Assembly (NCBI GenBank): GCA_021818425.1
Contig: JAKAEC010000013.1
Location: 1 to 38,354, forward strand
Source: Pseudomonadota bacterium
GTDB taxonomy: Bacteria; Pseudomonadota; Alphaproteobacteria; Acetobacterales; Acetobacteraceae
DNA: 38,354 nt
Reading direction: 5' to 3'
A program made the translations under genes and the position numbers. Shown here in pieces: positions 24,350 to 33,610 of the stretch (positions within the stretch are counted from its first letter, which is position 1; each line of letters starts with the position of its first letter). A model generated the notes under the pieces. It had not been told where the DNA came from. It saw only the letters and a list, made by a program, of their open reading frames with translations, and did no database searches.

Positions 24350-25822
24350 CTACGCGGCCCCATCCCGTGTCGTCTTTCTCCCCCACAAACCCAACCCACC
24401 ATAAGCCAGCCCGGTTGCCACTACCGCCGCCGCAATCCGCGCTGCAGCGTGACCGCCAAATGGAAATGCCCTTGCCACCAACGTAAACGCCACCATGAGC
24501 GCCACCACCAGCCCCGGCGCCAAAAACGGTTTCAACAACGCAAGCGGCGAAACCTGCCATTGCGCCCGCAGATAATTCACGCTCCAGATCAACAGAAATG
24601 GATAAATTGCTAGCCAAGCTAGGGACACGGCGACCAACCCGGCATCGCCACGCACTGTTAGCCCGGCAAGAAGAATAAGGCCGCTCAGTAGCAGCAGCGT
24701 GGCGAAAGATAATTTGGCTGCCGTGCCGGGGCGGCCGGAACTCATCAGCACGGGCGTGACAAGCTGCGTGGCAACGCGCAACATCGCTGCCACTGCCAGA
24801 ATCTGCAGTGGCACGGCCGCCGCCGCATAACTATGCCCCTGCGAGTCATGCAGCAGCCCCATCAACGGCACCGCCATCAGTCCCAGCCCCGTCATGCAAG
24901 GGGTTGTGAGCGTGGTGAGGCGCTGCAGGGACCAGAGTAGCGCTTCGCGTAGATGCGTTGGTACGGCTGCCACGCGAGCAAAGACCGGCAGGGCGGTGCG
25001 GTTAACCAGCGCGCCTACCGCCATTGCTGGCTCCATCGCCAAGTCGAAGGCCACGCGGTACACGGCCAGAGAGGCAGCGCCATAAAACCAGCCTACGAGC
25101 AGGTAATCAATATTCTTAAAAATTTGATCGGAGATGTTAGCACCAGCCGAACGTAGCCCAAATGACAAGAGCGGCCGGATAGATTCGAAATTAAAATGCC
25201 ATCCCGGTTTGAACGGACTGGCCCAGAGTGTTCCCGCCAAGATAAACACGCCGCTGGAGACATATCCGCCCACCAGTGCCCAGCTACCACCGCCCGCCAT
25301 GGCGATGCCCAACCGCGTCATAGCCGCACCGAAAGTGGAGACTACGTTGACGACAGCGATCTTTTCATAGCGCAGTTCCCGGTTAAGCATGGCGATAGGT
25401 ATCACCGCCGCGCCCACCAGGGGCTGTTTGGCTGCCAGCGCTAGGAAATAAATCGGGATGCCCTCCATGCCGTAAATCCAGCCCACGGCAGGGGAAAGCA
25501 GCACCGCCAACGCCCCCACGACAAATGCCAGCGCCATGATGAACCAGAACAACGACTGCAATTGCCGCTCATTCAGGCTTTTCGCCTGAATGAGCGCATC
25601 GCCCGTGCCGAGACCGTCGAAGGCTTCCACCACCATACCAATGGAGAGCACCAGCGAGCCTATGCCTACCTGGGTTTTGGTTAGGAAGGTCAGCACGGCG
25701 ATAATGGTGGCGAAATCCGTGATTCTGGCAATGATGATTCCACTGCCCAGCCAGTTGAAGCCACGCGCCAGATGGCGCTTATGCTGTTCCGTCTCGGCCA
25801 CGGATGCGGAATGCTCGTCCAT
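24350..25822 (-). CDS. Lipid-linked glycan flippase (Wzx/polysaccharide_synt family)
   Basis: A 490-residue multi-helix membrane protein (about 12-14 helices) of the MOP superfamily, close to WzxC-type flippases: an N-terminal RGFNWLGSGIIIARITDF, then a characteristic AKQPLVGAAVIPIAMLNREL block. It would flip a lipid-linked oligosaccharide across the inner membrane. Its start abuts the stop of the GT9 gene (TGAATG). It is the last gene of a GT4-GT9-flippase operon that converges on the PIG-L gene. A perfect 13-bp hairpin lies within its coding sequence. The substrate is unknown: an exopolysaccharide or O-antigen unit, or the glycosphingolipid, are options. Confidence 0.85.
   Translation of the reverse strand: MDEHSASVAETEQHKRHLARGFNWLGSGIIIARITDFATIIAVLTFLTKTQVGIGSLVLSIGMVVEAFDGLGTGDALIQAKSLNERQLQSLFWFIMALAFVVGALAVLLSPAVGWIYGMEGIPIYFLALAAKQPLVGAAVIPIAMLNRELRYEKIAVVNVVSTFGAAMTRLGIAMAGGGSWALVGGYVSSGVFILAGTLWASPFKPGWHFNFESIRPLLSFGLRSAGANISDQIFKNIDYLLVGWFYGAASLAVYRVAFDLAMEPAMAVGALVNRTALPVFARVAAVPTHLREALLWSLQRLTTLTTPCMTGLGLMAVPLMGLLHDSQGHSYAAAAVPLQILAVAAMLRVATQLVTPVLMSSGRPGTAAKLSFATLLLLSGLILLAGLTVRGDAGLVAVSLAWLAIYPFLLIWSVNYLRAQWQVSPLALLKPFLAPGLVVALMVAFTLVARAFPFGGHAAARIAAAVVATGLAYGGLGLWGRKTTRDGAA
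25566..25596 (-). repeat. Perfect 13-bp inverted repeat inside the flippase gene
   Basis: CGCTCATTCAGGC and GCCTGAATGAGCG form a 13-bp stem around a 5-base loop, in codons about 76-86 of the flippase (AKSLNERQ region). In the mRNA this would be a stable hairpin with a GAAAA loop. No U-tract follows. Confidence 0.7.
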
Positions 25823-26971
25823 TCAACCTCCGGCTGCTTCTGATCCCGCGGCCGGGGAAAATTGTCCGCGTGCCCACAAATGGTCGATGGCGGCGGTTAC
25901 GCGTGACACGCCAATCTGTTCCATGCAGCCCACGTTGCCCAAACATTGCCTAGGGGAGCGACCGCAGCGTTCAATCCATCCGCGGTGGCGCTCAAAAACA
26001 TCGTGCTGGTCGCGGCACGGAAAGCCCTCAATCGTGATCTCATCGCAGGGCGTGTCGCGCCAGAATCGTCCGCGACCGAACAGCAGCGGACTGCCGGGGC
26101 CAAAGAGCGAAAGGGCGGGAACACCGGTCAGCCGCGCGAGATGGGCAACCCCCGTATCTGGGGATATGAATAGGGCGGCCTGTGCCATCAGCTCCCACAT
26201 CTGCGCAAGATCAAGCTGCCCCGCATAGCTGGCATACCGGCCCTCGGGGTCGATCTGCGTCACCAAAATATCTTCTCCGGGTCCGCCGCTCCAAACCGGC
26301 GTGACGCCGCGTTCGACCAACCAGCCCGCCAGATGCCGCCAATGCGCAACGGACCATAATTTCACCGCCGTGCTGGCGCCCACATGCAGCACGGCATAAG
26401 GGTAAGCTGGCAAGTCGAACGACTTGAAGCTTGGCTGTGGCCAGTCGGCCCTGCTGAAAGGGCGTGGCTCTGCACCCGGGCACAAGGTTGCGAAAATATC
26501 GGTCATCGCCATAGGGTTTTGCGGATATTCAATCAGCTCATCGATTAGCCAACTTTTGACCCCGGGACGGTCTCCCGCATGTGCGACGATCCACTTCGCC
26601 CGCAACGCCGCGGCCAGCCAGCCATGGCGGTTGTCTCCGGGAATGATGGCGAGATCGAACCCGGCCTGCGCCAGCATCGCGGCGACCGTCTCGAACCGGC
26701 GGGGATGATAAGGCCAGACCGTCACGCCATAAGGCTTTGTCTGGTAGAGCGGGAGCATGGGCAGCGTGCTGATGAGCACGATTTCTGCAGTTGGATACTG
26801 CTCCCGCAATTTCGCCAGCAGAGAGGTCACAAGCAAAGCATCGCCCAACCGCAAATGCGGCGCCACCAGAATTCGCGATGGCGCGGCTGGCCGCTGCCGG
26901 CAAGACGATGTCAGCCGAGCCCATAGCGCATGCAGAACCGTGCGGATGATGGAAGGGACTTCGCTATCCAT
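25823..26971 (-). CDS. GT9 (heptosyltransferase-family) glycosyltransferase
   Basis: A 382-residue GT-B protein of the LPS heptosyltransferase family. It shows ILVAPHLRLGDALLVTSLL near residues 34-52 and the donor-site block ALFISPDTGVAHLARLTGVP, followed by SLFGPGSP. A cysteine-rich C-terminal part (PCRDQHDVF...CGRSPRQCLGNVGC) is typical of several GT9 proteins. It follows the GT4 gene by 33 bases and abuts the flippase. A role in LPS core or another surface glycan is likely; the sugar is unknown. Confidence 0.83.
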   Translation of the reverse strand: MDSEVPSIIRTVLHALWARLTSSCRQRPAAPSRILVAPHLRLGDALLVTSLLAKLREQYPTAEIVLISTLPMLPLYQTKPYGVTVWPYHPRRFETVAAMLAQAGFDLAIIPGDNRHGWLAAALRAKWIVAHAGDRPGVKSWLIDELIEYPQNPMAMTDIFATLCPGAEPRPFSRADWPQPSFKSFDLPAYPYAVLHVGASTAVKLWSVAHWRHLAGWLVERGVTPVWSGGPGEDILVTQIDPEGRYASYAGQLDLAQMWELMAQAALFISPDTGVAHLARLTGVPALSLFGPGSPLLFGRGRFWRDTPCDEITIEGFPCRDQHDVFERHRGWIERCGRSPRQCLGNVGCMEQIGVSRVTAAIDHLWARGQFSPAAGSEAAGG

Positions 26972-27004
26972 GACGGCTGCCGCGCCGGGTGGCGTTGCTG
27001 GCGT

Positions 27005-28255
27005 TCATTCGGCACGTTGACCGGTGCCATCCGGCGGCAAAATCACCGAGCGTGTGCAAGCAAAATGTGCGAACCAGCGACGCGATCCCCGCTTCCAAGC
27101 CGTAACTTGCGTCGCCCCCCAGTTGCCTGGTTTGGGCCTAGCCGCATCCGCCAGCCAAGCGCTGACTGTGGCAAAAACCTTCTCCGCCCTGGCATTCCAT
27201 GTATAATTCCGGCTATCCGCCGCAGCCCCGGCGGACAACTTTGCTGCCAGCACCTCATCCTCGGTCAGCGCCAGCAATCCAGCCACCAAAGCCTCCAGCG
27301 AGTCCGGCTGTACTAACAGGGCCGTTTCGTCATTCTTCAACACCTCTGCCACATCCGGCGTCCGCCCCGCTAGAATCGGCCGCCCGGAACCGAGATAGAA
27401 AAATAGCTTCAACGGCAGCACCGTGGAGCCGAACTTTGCCAAAGGCTGCAGGGAGGGCGGAATCAACAGCACATCGGCGGCATGGATATAATTACCGAGT
27501 GTGGCTTCTGTCTGCCAGGGCACGACGATGATGTTCTGCACCTGCCGCGCCAGCGCCTCCACCTTGCCCTCGCCATAGGAGCCTACGAACAGGAAGGTCA
27601 GCTGCGGCAATTGCTTCGCCGCCTCAATCACCAACTCTAACCCCTTCTTGTGATTCACCCGCCCCGTATAAATCACCGTCTTGGCTTCTGCCGCTACGCC
27701 GATCCGCGCCTTGGCATCAGCCAACGGAATCGGCGTCATAAAGCGCCTGGGTTCGAACCCGTTGTGTATGCAGCGCAGCTTCTCTGAAGGCACCCCCAGC
27801 TCGATATATTTCTGCCGCGTGTACTCGGAATGACAGATGCTGCCCAGGAAACGCGGATGGGTGAACAGCTTGTACAACCAGCGCTGCAAGGGGGGAATCT
27901 GGTCAGGCCACGGGCGGTAATGATCGAACACCACTCGCTGCCCGCACAGAATTGACATCCACGCTACCCAGAGATTGCGCGTATAAACCAGATCCGCCTG
28001 ATGGAATTCTCGACGCAGCCCAATCGTGATCCCGCACAGGAAGTGCCGTAGGGCTGCGGGCCTCAGCGGTGCGAATGCGCGGATGATAGGCATGTTTGCC
28101 AGCCCCTGCGCCACGCCCTGGTTCTCCCGCGTCACCGGAACATGCAGCCAGTTATCCTCCAGGTGCACACCCAGATAGCGCGACGTGGTAACAAACACTT
28201 CCGCGTCCGCCTCGGCGTTGGGCAGTGGATTTTCAAAGGCGAAAAGGATTTTCAT
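27005..28255 (-). CDS. GT4-family glycosyltransferase
   Basis: A 416-residue GT-B glycosyltransferase. Family features are VYTRNLWVAWMS and FDHYRPWPD in the acceptor half, the donor-binding VIYTGRVNHKKGLELVIEAA, and PLKLFFYLGSGRPILAG with a KLFFYLGSG variant in place of the usual EX7E. The frame opens at 28315, but MKILFAFENPLP at 28255 is the natural N terminus, with GAGAG about 9 bases upstream. It is first in the GT4-GT9-flippase operon. The basic C-terminal tail (about residue 385 on) is long for the family. Donor and acceptor are unknown. Confidence 0.84.
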   Translation of the reverse strand: MKILFAFENPLPNAEADAEVFVTTSRYLGVHLEDNWLHVPVTRENQGVAQGLANMPIIRAFAPLRPAALRHFLCGITIGLRREFHQADLVYTRNLWVAWMSILCGQRVVFDHYRPWPDQIPPLQRWLYKLFTHPRFLGSICHSEYTRQKYIELGVPSEKLRCIHNGFEPRRFMTPIPLADAKARIGVAAEAKTVIYTGRVNHKKGLELVIEAAKQLPQLTFLFVGSYGEGKVEALARQVQNIIVVPWQTEATLGNYIHAADVLLIPPSLQPLAKFGSTVLPLKLFFYLGSGRPILAGRTPDVAEVLKNDETALLVQPDSLEALVAGLLALTEDEVLAAKLSAGAAADSRNYTWNARAEKVFATVSAWLADAARPKPGNWGATQVTAWKRGSRRWFAHFACTRSVILPPDGTGQRAE

Positions 28256-28371
28256 CGCGCTCTCAAGCTTTATGGACGCAGGCAGGCGGTTTTCGTTTAA
28301 ATCGCGCGGCGGCATGATCTAAAGCCATCCGGCCCTGCGCGCAAGGCGACAACGGCAAGCCAAATTCTGGC

Positions 28372-29334
28372 TTAGGTGCCAGGTGCCGCTTCCGCCAGCG
28401 CCAAATGCGCCATTGCGATCGCGCCCTCCCGGGTTTTTGCCCCGCCGACGAAACGGCGCACATGCACGAACACTGCGTCCTCAACCCCACTGGCCGCCGC
28501 CAGCTCTGCACCCTGTAGCCCGGCCCAACGTTCTGGCAAGGATAAGCGTTGCGCGAAGGAACCAGGCTCGGGCGGTACCGTGTCAACCATCCAGTTCCCA
28601 TTGGAAGCTGGCGAGACAGTAAACAGTACCGGCAGATCGTAACTGAACACGACATTCTTCCAAGGCATACCCGATTCCAGCACCAACAGGCGCTTATCCC
28701 CGGAGGCTTCATGCGCGGCCAACACCAGCGCCTCGGCCCGAAGTTTGGCGCGTTGGATCTCCACCTGCCGGGTCAGTACACCGCATACCATCGCAGCGGC
28801 ATGGTGGAACGCATCGTCGCCAGCGGTTGGGCCGTTCGCGTCCGGGCTGTCCCATGGCGGATTGAAATCTTCCACCAAAGCGGCAAGGCCCAGTGGGTCC
28901 CGAATCACTGCGCCAGACATAGAAACGCCGTTATCGATCTCGTCGATGCGCTTCACCAGCTTTTCATCCAATTTGGCGGTGATGAGGGGAACAAATTGCG
29001 CTGCTTCCGGAGCAAGGAGCGCCGCCACCGCACGCGCCCCATAAATCTGCCAGACAAGCCCGGCAGAGGAGTAGGGCGTGCCATCCGCGCGGGTGGGGGC
29101 ACCGATCTGGTGATGGTCGAACCGATTGGCGGTGACATCGAAGATGCCGCCTACATCGAATACGATATCGCCGGCTTCGATCAGCTCCGGCCTGCGGGTG
29201 CGGATGAGCGCATGGTCCTTTCCAGGGCAGAAGAAGCTGAGCGCCAGGCGCAGTACGGCATAGGCGAACACTTCATCAAGATGGAATTTGCCGCCATGTG
29301 TGATGAGCAGCGGGCGGTGTGGAGCGTCGGTCAT
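28372..29334 (-). CDS. MYG1 family protein (DHH-type exonuclease-like)
   Basis: A 320-residue MYG1/UPF0160 protein. It has ITHGGKFHLDEVFAYA (11-26), DIVFDVGG (56-63) and the metal-binding RFDHHQ (71-76), with a second conserved half ending in VEDAVFVHVRRFVGGAKTREGAI. Eukaryotic MYG1 is a mitochondrial and nuclear 3'-5' RNA exonuclease; bacterial members are widespread but little studied. It stands alone, 73 bases downstream of the biotin carboxylase gene on the same strand, and may be its read-through partner. Confidence 0.88.
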   Translation of the reverse strand: MTDAPHRPLLITHGGKFHLDEVFAYAVLRLALSFFCPGKDHALIRTRRPELIEAGDIVFDVGGIFDVTANRFDHHQIGAPTRADGTPYSSAGLVWQIYGARAVAALLAPEAAQFVPLITAKLDEKLVKRIDEIDNGVSMSGAVIRDPLGLAALVEDFNPPWDSPDANGPTAGDDAFHHAAAMVCGVLTRQVEIQRAKLRAEALVLAAHEASGDKRLLVLESGMPWKNVVFSYDLPVLFTVSPASNGNWMVDTVPPEPGSFAQRLSLPERWAGLQGAELAAASGVEDAVFVHVRRFVGGAKTREGAIAMAHLALAEAAPGT

Positions 29335-29407
29335 GAATCCTCGGGAAAAGCGGCATTGCTGCAGGTCTTAGAGCAAGGCTGCTTCGAGAACCATAGCACG
29401 GCACGGG

Positions 29408-31117
29408 CTATTCATATGCCGCGATAGTGTCGCCGGACTTCAGCGCCGCGCCGACCGCCGCTTTCAGCCGGATGACGCCCGCGCGGGGTGCTGTGATCCG
29501 CACTTCCATCTTCATCGCCTCCATGATGGCGAGAAGATCGCCTTGCTGGATTTCGGTTCTGTCCTCGATGTTCCAGCTCTGCAATGTGCCCGCGATCGGG
29601 GCTTTTACATCATCCTCTTTGTGCGCAGGCTGCGCCGATGGCACGGGCGCCGCGGCAAGCACCGCAAATAGACCACGCGGCAAACCAATCTGGTGGCGTT
29701 TGCCGTCGATATCGATATGCACACGCAAAAGCCCCGCCGTTTCGGCAGGGGGTGGGCGAGCGGCGGCTTGAAGTGGAGCTTCAAAATCCGTTTCGATCCA
29801 ACGCGTATGTACGGCAAAGCCATTTTCCCCGGTGAAGTCCGGGTGATCAAGAACCGCACGATGGAAGGGCAACACCGTTGCCGGCCCTTCGATAGCGAAT
29901 TCCGCTAGTGCGCGCCGGGCACGTTGCAGCGCCTCCTCACGTGTGTTGCCTTTGACGATCACCTTAGCGATAAGCGAATCGTATTCCGCAGGAATCACGA
30001 AGCCTGAGGCCACGCCACTATCCAGCCTCACTCCTGGACCGCCCGGTGGCTCGAAACGGGTGATCTGCGCTGGAGTGGGAATGAAGCCTTTTGCCGGGTC
30101 CTCAGCGTTGATGCGGAACTCGATGGCATGGCCGCGCGGCGGTGCCTCGGAAATCTCAAGTGCATGACCTTCGGCAACACGAAACTGAGCAATCACCAGA
30201 TCGACGCCTGTGATTTCCTCCGTCACCGGATGCTCAACCTGTAGCCTAGTATTGACCTCAAGAAACGAAACCGCGCCATCCTGCCCGAGCAAAAATTCTA
30301 CCGTTCCCGCGCTTGAATAGTTTGCAAGCGCGCAAATGCGTTTTGCCGAGTCTTCAATGATGCGGCGCTGCTCATCGGTGATGAAAGGGGCTGGCGCTTC
30401 CTCGATGAGCTTCTGATTACGGCGCTGGAGCGAGCAATCCCGCGTGCCAAGCACCACCACCTTGCCGTACTTATCAGCGATGATCTGCACCTCGATATGG
30501 CGAGGTCGATCTAGAAAGCGTTCCACATAGCATTCTCCACGACCAAACGCGGCCTTCGCCTCGCGTACGGCGGAATCGTAAAACTCCGCCACCTCGTCCA
30601 ACTTTCGTGCTACCTTCATGCCGCGCCCGCCGCCGCCATGGACAGCCTTGATGGCGATCGGCAGGCCATGCAGCTTTGCAAAGGCAAACACTTCGTCGGA
30701 TGAAGCGAGCGGGCCTTCGCTACCAGCCACCAGAGGCGCTCCGGCGGATTGTGCGATCCTTCGGGCGCAGAGCTTATCTCCCAGTTCTGCGATCACCTCC
30801 GCATCGGGCCCTATCCAAATCAACCCGGCGCCCGCCACCGCACGGGCGAATTCCGCGCGTTCGGAAAGAAAGCCATAGCCGGGATGCACCGCATCTGCTC
30901 GCGCGCGCTTAGCGATATGGAGAATCTTCCCGATATCAAGATATGTTTCAGCGGATGTGCAACCATGCAGCGCATAGGCTTCATCGGCGAGCTGCACGAA
31001 TGGCGCGTCCGCATCCGGGTCAGCGTAAATCGCGACTGATCGCAGTCCATAATCCCGGCAGGCGCGGATGATACGCATGGCGATCTCGCCACGGTTCGCA
31101 ATCAGGATTTTCTTCAT
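29408..31117 (-). CDS. Biotin carboxylase-BCCP fusion (acyl-CoA carboxylase alpha-type) of the 5-oxoprolinase operon
   Basis: A 569-residue fusion. The biotin carboxylase part (1 to about 445) starts with [20 protein letters not shown] and has the ATP-grasp loop [14 protein letters not shown] and [16 protein letters not shown] linker leads to a C-terminal biotin-carrier domain with EAMKME (biotinyl-lysine K536). It overlaps the pxpBC fusion gene as ATGA and is third in pxpA-pxpBC-carboxylase. No carboxyltransferase subunit is near. Proteins like this are often found beside pxp genes, and urea carboxylase joins the same domains in one chain. Its substrate is unknown; acetyl-CoA carboxylase function is less likely here. 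Confidence 0.88.
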   Translation of the reverse strand: MKKILIANRGEIAMRIIRACRDYGLRSVAIYADPDADAPFVQLADEAYALHGCTSAETYLDIGKILHIAKRARADAVHPGYGFLSERAEFARAVAGAGLIWIGPDAEVIAELGDKLCARRIAQSAGAPLVAGSEGPLASSDEVFAFAKLHGLPIAIKAVHGGGGRGMKVARKLDEVAEFYDSAVREAKAAFGRGECYVERFLDRPRHIEVQIIADKYGKVVVLGTRDCSLQRRNQKLIEEAPAPFITDEQRRIIEDSAKRICALANYSSAGTVEFLLGQDGAVSFLEVNTRLQVEHPVTEEITGVDLVIAQFRVAEGHALEISEAPPRGHAIEFRINAEDPAKGFIPTPAQITRFEPPGGPGVRLDSGVASGFVIPAEYDSLIAKVIVKGNTREEALQRARRALAEFAIEGPATVLPFHRAVLDHPDFTGENGFAVHTRWIETDFEAPLQAAARPPPAETAGLLRVHIDIDGKRHQIGLPRGLFAVLAAAPVPSAQPAHKEDDVKAPIAGTLQSWNIEDRTEIQQGDLLAIMEAMKMEVRITAPRAGVIRLKAAVGAALKSGDTIAAYE

Positions 31118-32724
31118 CGCATGCTTGCTCTGCGTGTGGGCTTAATCTCTCGAAACGGTGCGGAAGGCCGGAATCGAATTTTGGCACCGACGGGAATCTG
31201 CCCAGCAAGGTCGAGATGATAATCCGCCACAACGCCAATGACGGGATAGCCGCCGGTCAACGGATGGTCGGCCAGAAATAGAAGCGGTTTGCCATCGGCC
31301 GGCACCTGCAGCGCGCCCGTCACGACGACCTCGCTCGGCAATTCCTCGTGCCGGCTGCGGGCGAGGCTCTCCGGCGCGTCCAGCCGAAGGCCGACACGGT
31401 TGGATTGCTGCTTCACCTCCCAGACAGTGTTGGCCAGGACCTTCAGCGCCTCTGGAGTGAACCAATCTGTCCGGGGACCGAGGGTGAGATCAAGCGTGAC
31501 GGTCTCACCTGATCTCGGAAATACGAAATTGGATATTTCATGGAGCAAGACAGGGGCCCGGATTTTCGTCGCATCCCTCACCGCTAGCACGCTGCCCGCA
31601 CCAACCGGCTCTGGTCCGATCTCTGAAAGCGTATCTCTGGAGGCGCTGCCGAGGACTCTTTCAATGTTAAACCCTCCGCGTACGGCAAGATAGCTGTACA
31701 CCCCCGCTTCAGTGTCAGACAACGTCACCTCGTCTCCATTTTCCAGCGCGATGGGCTCGTAAGCCGCCGCATGCAGAATTTGTCCAGCGGCATTGCGCAG
31801 GTCGATGCCGCGCGGCGCTCCGGCGACGCCGATGATGGCAGCTCCGCTACTGCGGAACGAAATGCTGCCGGTAAATTCCAGGCAGGGCTCGGCTTCATCG
31901 TTACCGACAATGCGGTTGGCAGATTTGAAGGACGAACGGTCCAGCACGCCAGAGGCGGAAACGCCCTGCCCGGCCACGCCGAAGCGCCCAAGATCTTGAA
32001 ACAAGGCTGGAACAGGGGCGACAACAACGCTAAATTGCACGGCGTTTTTATCGACGCGCGGTGCAGTTTGTTTTGAAAATTCTCTGTCTTTGGCTGTATA
32101 AATCCTATTTTTTGTCGTGGCATCGTAGAAGCGCACGCGGTAGCCGGGCTGGAAATAAGCGGGCGGCGTACGTGCAAGGTCCCACATTTTCAAAGGCGTC
32201 GTGCCGATCAATTGCCATCCGCCCGGACTGACACGCGGATAGACGCCGGTAAAATCTCCCGCCAGCGCGACCGCCCCCGCCGGGATGCGGGCGCGCGGAG
32301 TCCTACGACGAGGCACATGCAAGGCCGGATCTCCGCCCACGAGATAGCCAAAGCCCGGCGCGAAGCCGCAAAACGCTACGAAATACTCAGCGTCCCTATG
32401 GCGGCAGATCACCTCGTGCGTGCTGAGCCCGGTAAGGGCAGCCACCTCCGGCAGGTCCTCGCCGTCATATACCACAGGCACTTCAACTAACTTGCCGTCC
32501 GTCAGCGTTGTTGCCATTAGGTTCATTCGCGCAATGTCTCCTGCCAGCTCCTCGGCTTTTGCGATCTGCGATGAAAACCGGATCGTCAGCGTACGGGCGG
32601 CGGGGATGACATCCTCGACTCCTGGCAAGGGAGTCGCCCGCAACGCTTGCAGCAGCAGCAACGTCTCGCCGAGAGTTCTCAGCTCAACAATGAAGCTCTC
32701 ATGATTGAGCGCCAGGAAACGCAT
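31114..32724 (-). CDS. pxpBC: 5-oxoprolinase subunits B and C fused (PxpBC, KipI-KipA)
   Basis: A 536-residue fusion of the AHS1 domain (PxpB/KipI, about residues 1-215, with [16 protein letters not shown] and [15 protein letters not shown]) and the AHS2 domain (PxpC/KipA, about 235-525, with [20 protein letters not shown] and [13 protein letters not shown]). With PxpA it hydrolyses 5-oxoproline to glutamate using ATP. The frame opens at 32886, but [15 protein letters not shown] at 32724, one base after the pxpA stop (TGACATG), is the true N terminus. In many bacteria B and C are separate; fusion of the two fixes their ratio. Confidence 0.9.
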   Translation of the reverse strand: MRFLALNHESFIVELRTLGETLLLLQALRATPLPGVEDVIPAARTLTIRFSSQIAKAEELAGDIARMNLMATTLTDGKLVEVPVVYDGEDLPEVAALTGLSTHEVICRHRDAEYFVAFCGFAPGFGYLVGGDPALHVPRRRTPRARIPAGAVALAGDFTGVYPRVSPGGWQLIGTTPLKMWDLARTPPAYFQPGYRVRFYDATTKNRIYTAKDREFSKQTAPRVDKNAVQFSVVVAPVPALFQDLGRFGVAGQGVSASGVLDRSSFKSANRIVGNDEAEPCLEFTGSISFRSSGAAIIGVAGAPRGIDLRNAAGQILHAAAYEPIALENGDEVTLSDTEAGVYSYLAVRGGFNIERVLGSASRDTLSEIGPEPVGAGSVLAVRDATKIRAPVLLHEISNFVFPRSGETVTLDLTLGPRTDWFTPEALKVLANTVWEVKQQSNRVGLRLDAPESLARSRHEELPSEVVVTGALQVPADGKPLLFLADHPLTGGYPVIGVVADYHLDLAGQIPVGAKIRFRPSAPFREIKPTRRASMR

Positions 32725-32725
32725 G

Positions 32726-33484
32726 TCAGACAAAGGGTTTGACCTTAATGCCCCCCGCCTCGAGCAGCCGCCGGATCGCCTGCGCCGTAGCCACGGCACC
32801 AGGGCTGTCTCCATGCACACAGATGGACCCAGCCGCAATCCGCAGCACTGTACCGTCATTGGCAGCGAGCGTACCGGTACGCACAAAATTCAGCATGCGC
32901 TGCGCGATGTGGTCCGCATCATGCAGCACGGCACCAGGTTCGCGGCGGGGAACCAAGAGACCTTGCGGCGTATAGGCGCGGTCTGCAAAAATTTCCGGCA
33001 TCACCGCTAACCCTTCGGCTCGGGCAAGATCCAGGAGTGGCGCGCCGGCAAGCCCCATCAGCACCAGGGTGGGATCGATCAGCTTGATCGCCTTGATCAC
33101 AGCCAATCCCTGGCACTCATGATGTGTGATATGATTGTAAAGTGCGCCGTGTGGCTTCACGTACCGCACGGAGGTGCCGGCCGCCTTGGCGATGCCCTGC
33201 AGCGCGCCGATCTGGTAGATCACATCGCCGATCAATTCCTCGCTTGCCACGTCCATGTTTCGCCGGCCGAATCCGGCACGGTCGGGGTAGGAAACATGCG
33301 CGCCGACGGCAACATGGCATGCCGCCGCGTTGCGCACGGTTTTCAGCATGCCCGCAGGGTCGCCGCCATGAAACCCGCAGGCGATATTGGCGCTGGAGAC
33401 CACGCCCAGCATCGCCACGTCGTCACCCATTTTCCAGGCACCGTAGCTCTCACCAAGATCGCCGTTCAAATCCACGCTCGCCAT
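32726..33484 (-). CDS. pxpA: 5-oxoprolinase subunit A (PxpA, LamB/YcsF family)
   Basis: A 252-residue LamB/YcsF protein with the full family pattern: [14 protein letters not shown] at the start, [52 protein letters not shown] and the C-terminal [10 protein letters not shown]. It works with PxpB and PxpC to open 5-oxoproline, a damage product of glutamine and glutathione. It is first in the operon and divergent from glcDEF, with 126 bases between. Confidence 0.94.
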   Translation of the reverse strand: MASVDLNGDLGESYGAWKMGDDVAMLGVVSSANIACGFHGGDPAGMLKTVRNAAACHVAVGAHVSYPDRAGFGRRNMDVASEELIGDVIYQIGALQGIAKAAGTSVRYVKPHGALYNHITHHECQGLAVIKAIKLIDPTLVLMGLAGAPLLDLARAEGLAVMPEIFADRAYTPQGLLVPRREPGAVLHDADHIAQRMLNFVRTGTLAANDGTVLRIAAGSICVHGDSPGAVATAQAIRRLLEAGGIKVKPFV

Positions 33485-33610
33485 GCGTTGCGCCGCCCTT
33501 CATCCATTCTCAATGGCAAGTATAGGCCAGACACGACAAGGAACAAATCGGGCTGCACGCTGGCGGGCTCACACTACGCCGTGTAAACTGCCGACGATGA
33601 TGAGGTTGCC

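Noticed and set aside
28549-29427. A 292-residue plus-strand open frame
   Set aside because: It is antisense to the MYG1 gene, whose family motifs are complete.
29408-31117. Calling this gene accC of fatty-acid synthesis
   Set aside because: It is a biotin carboxylase fused to BCCP in a 5-oxoprolinase operon; housekeeping AccC is normally shorter, unfused and next to accB.
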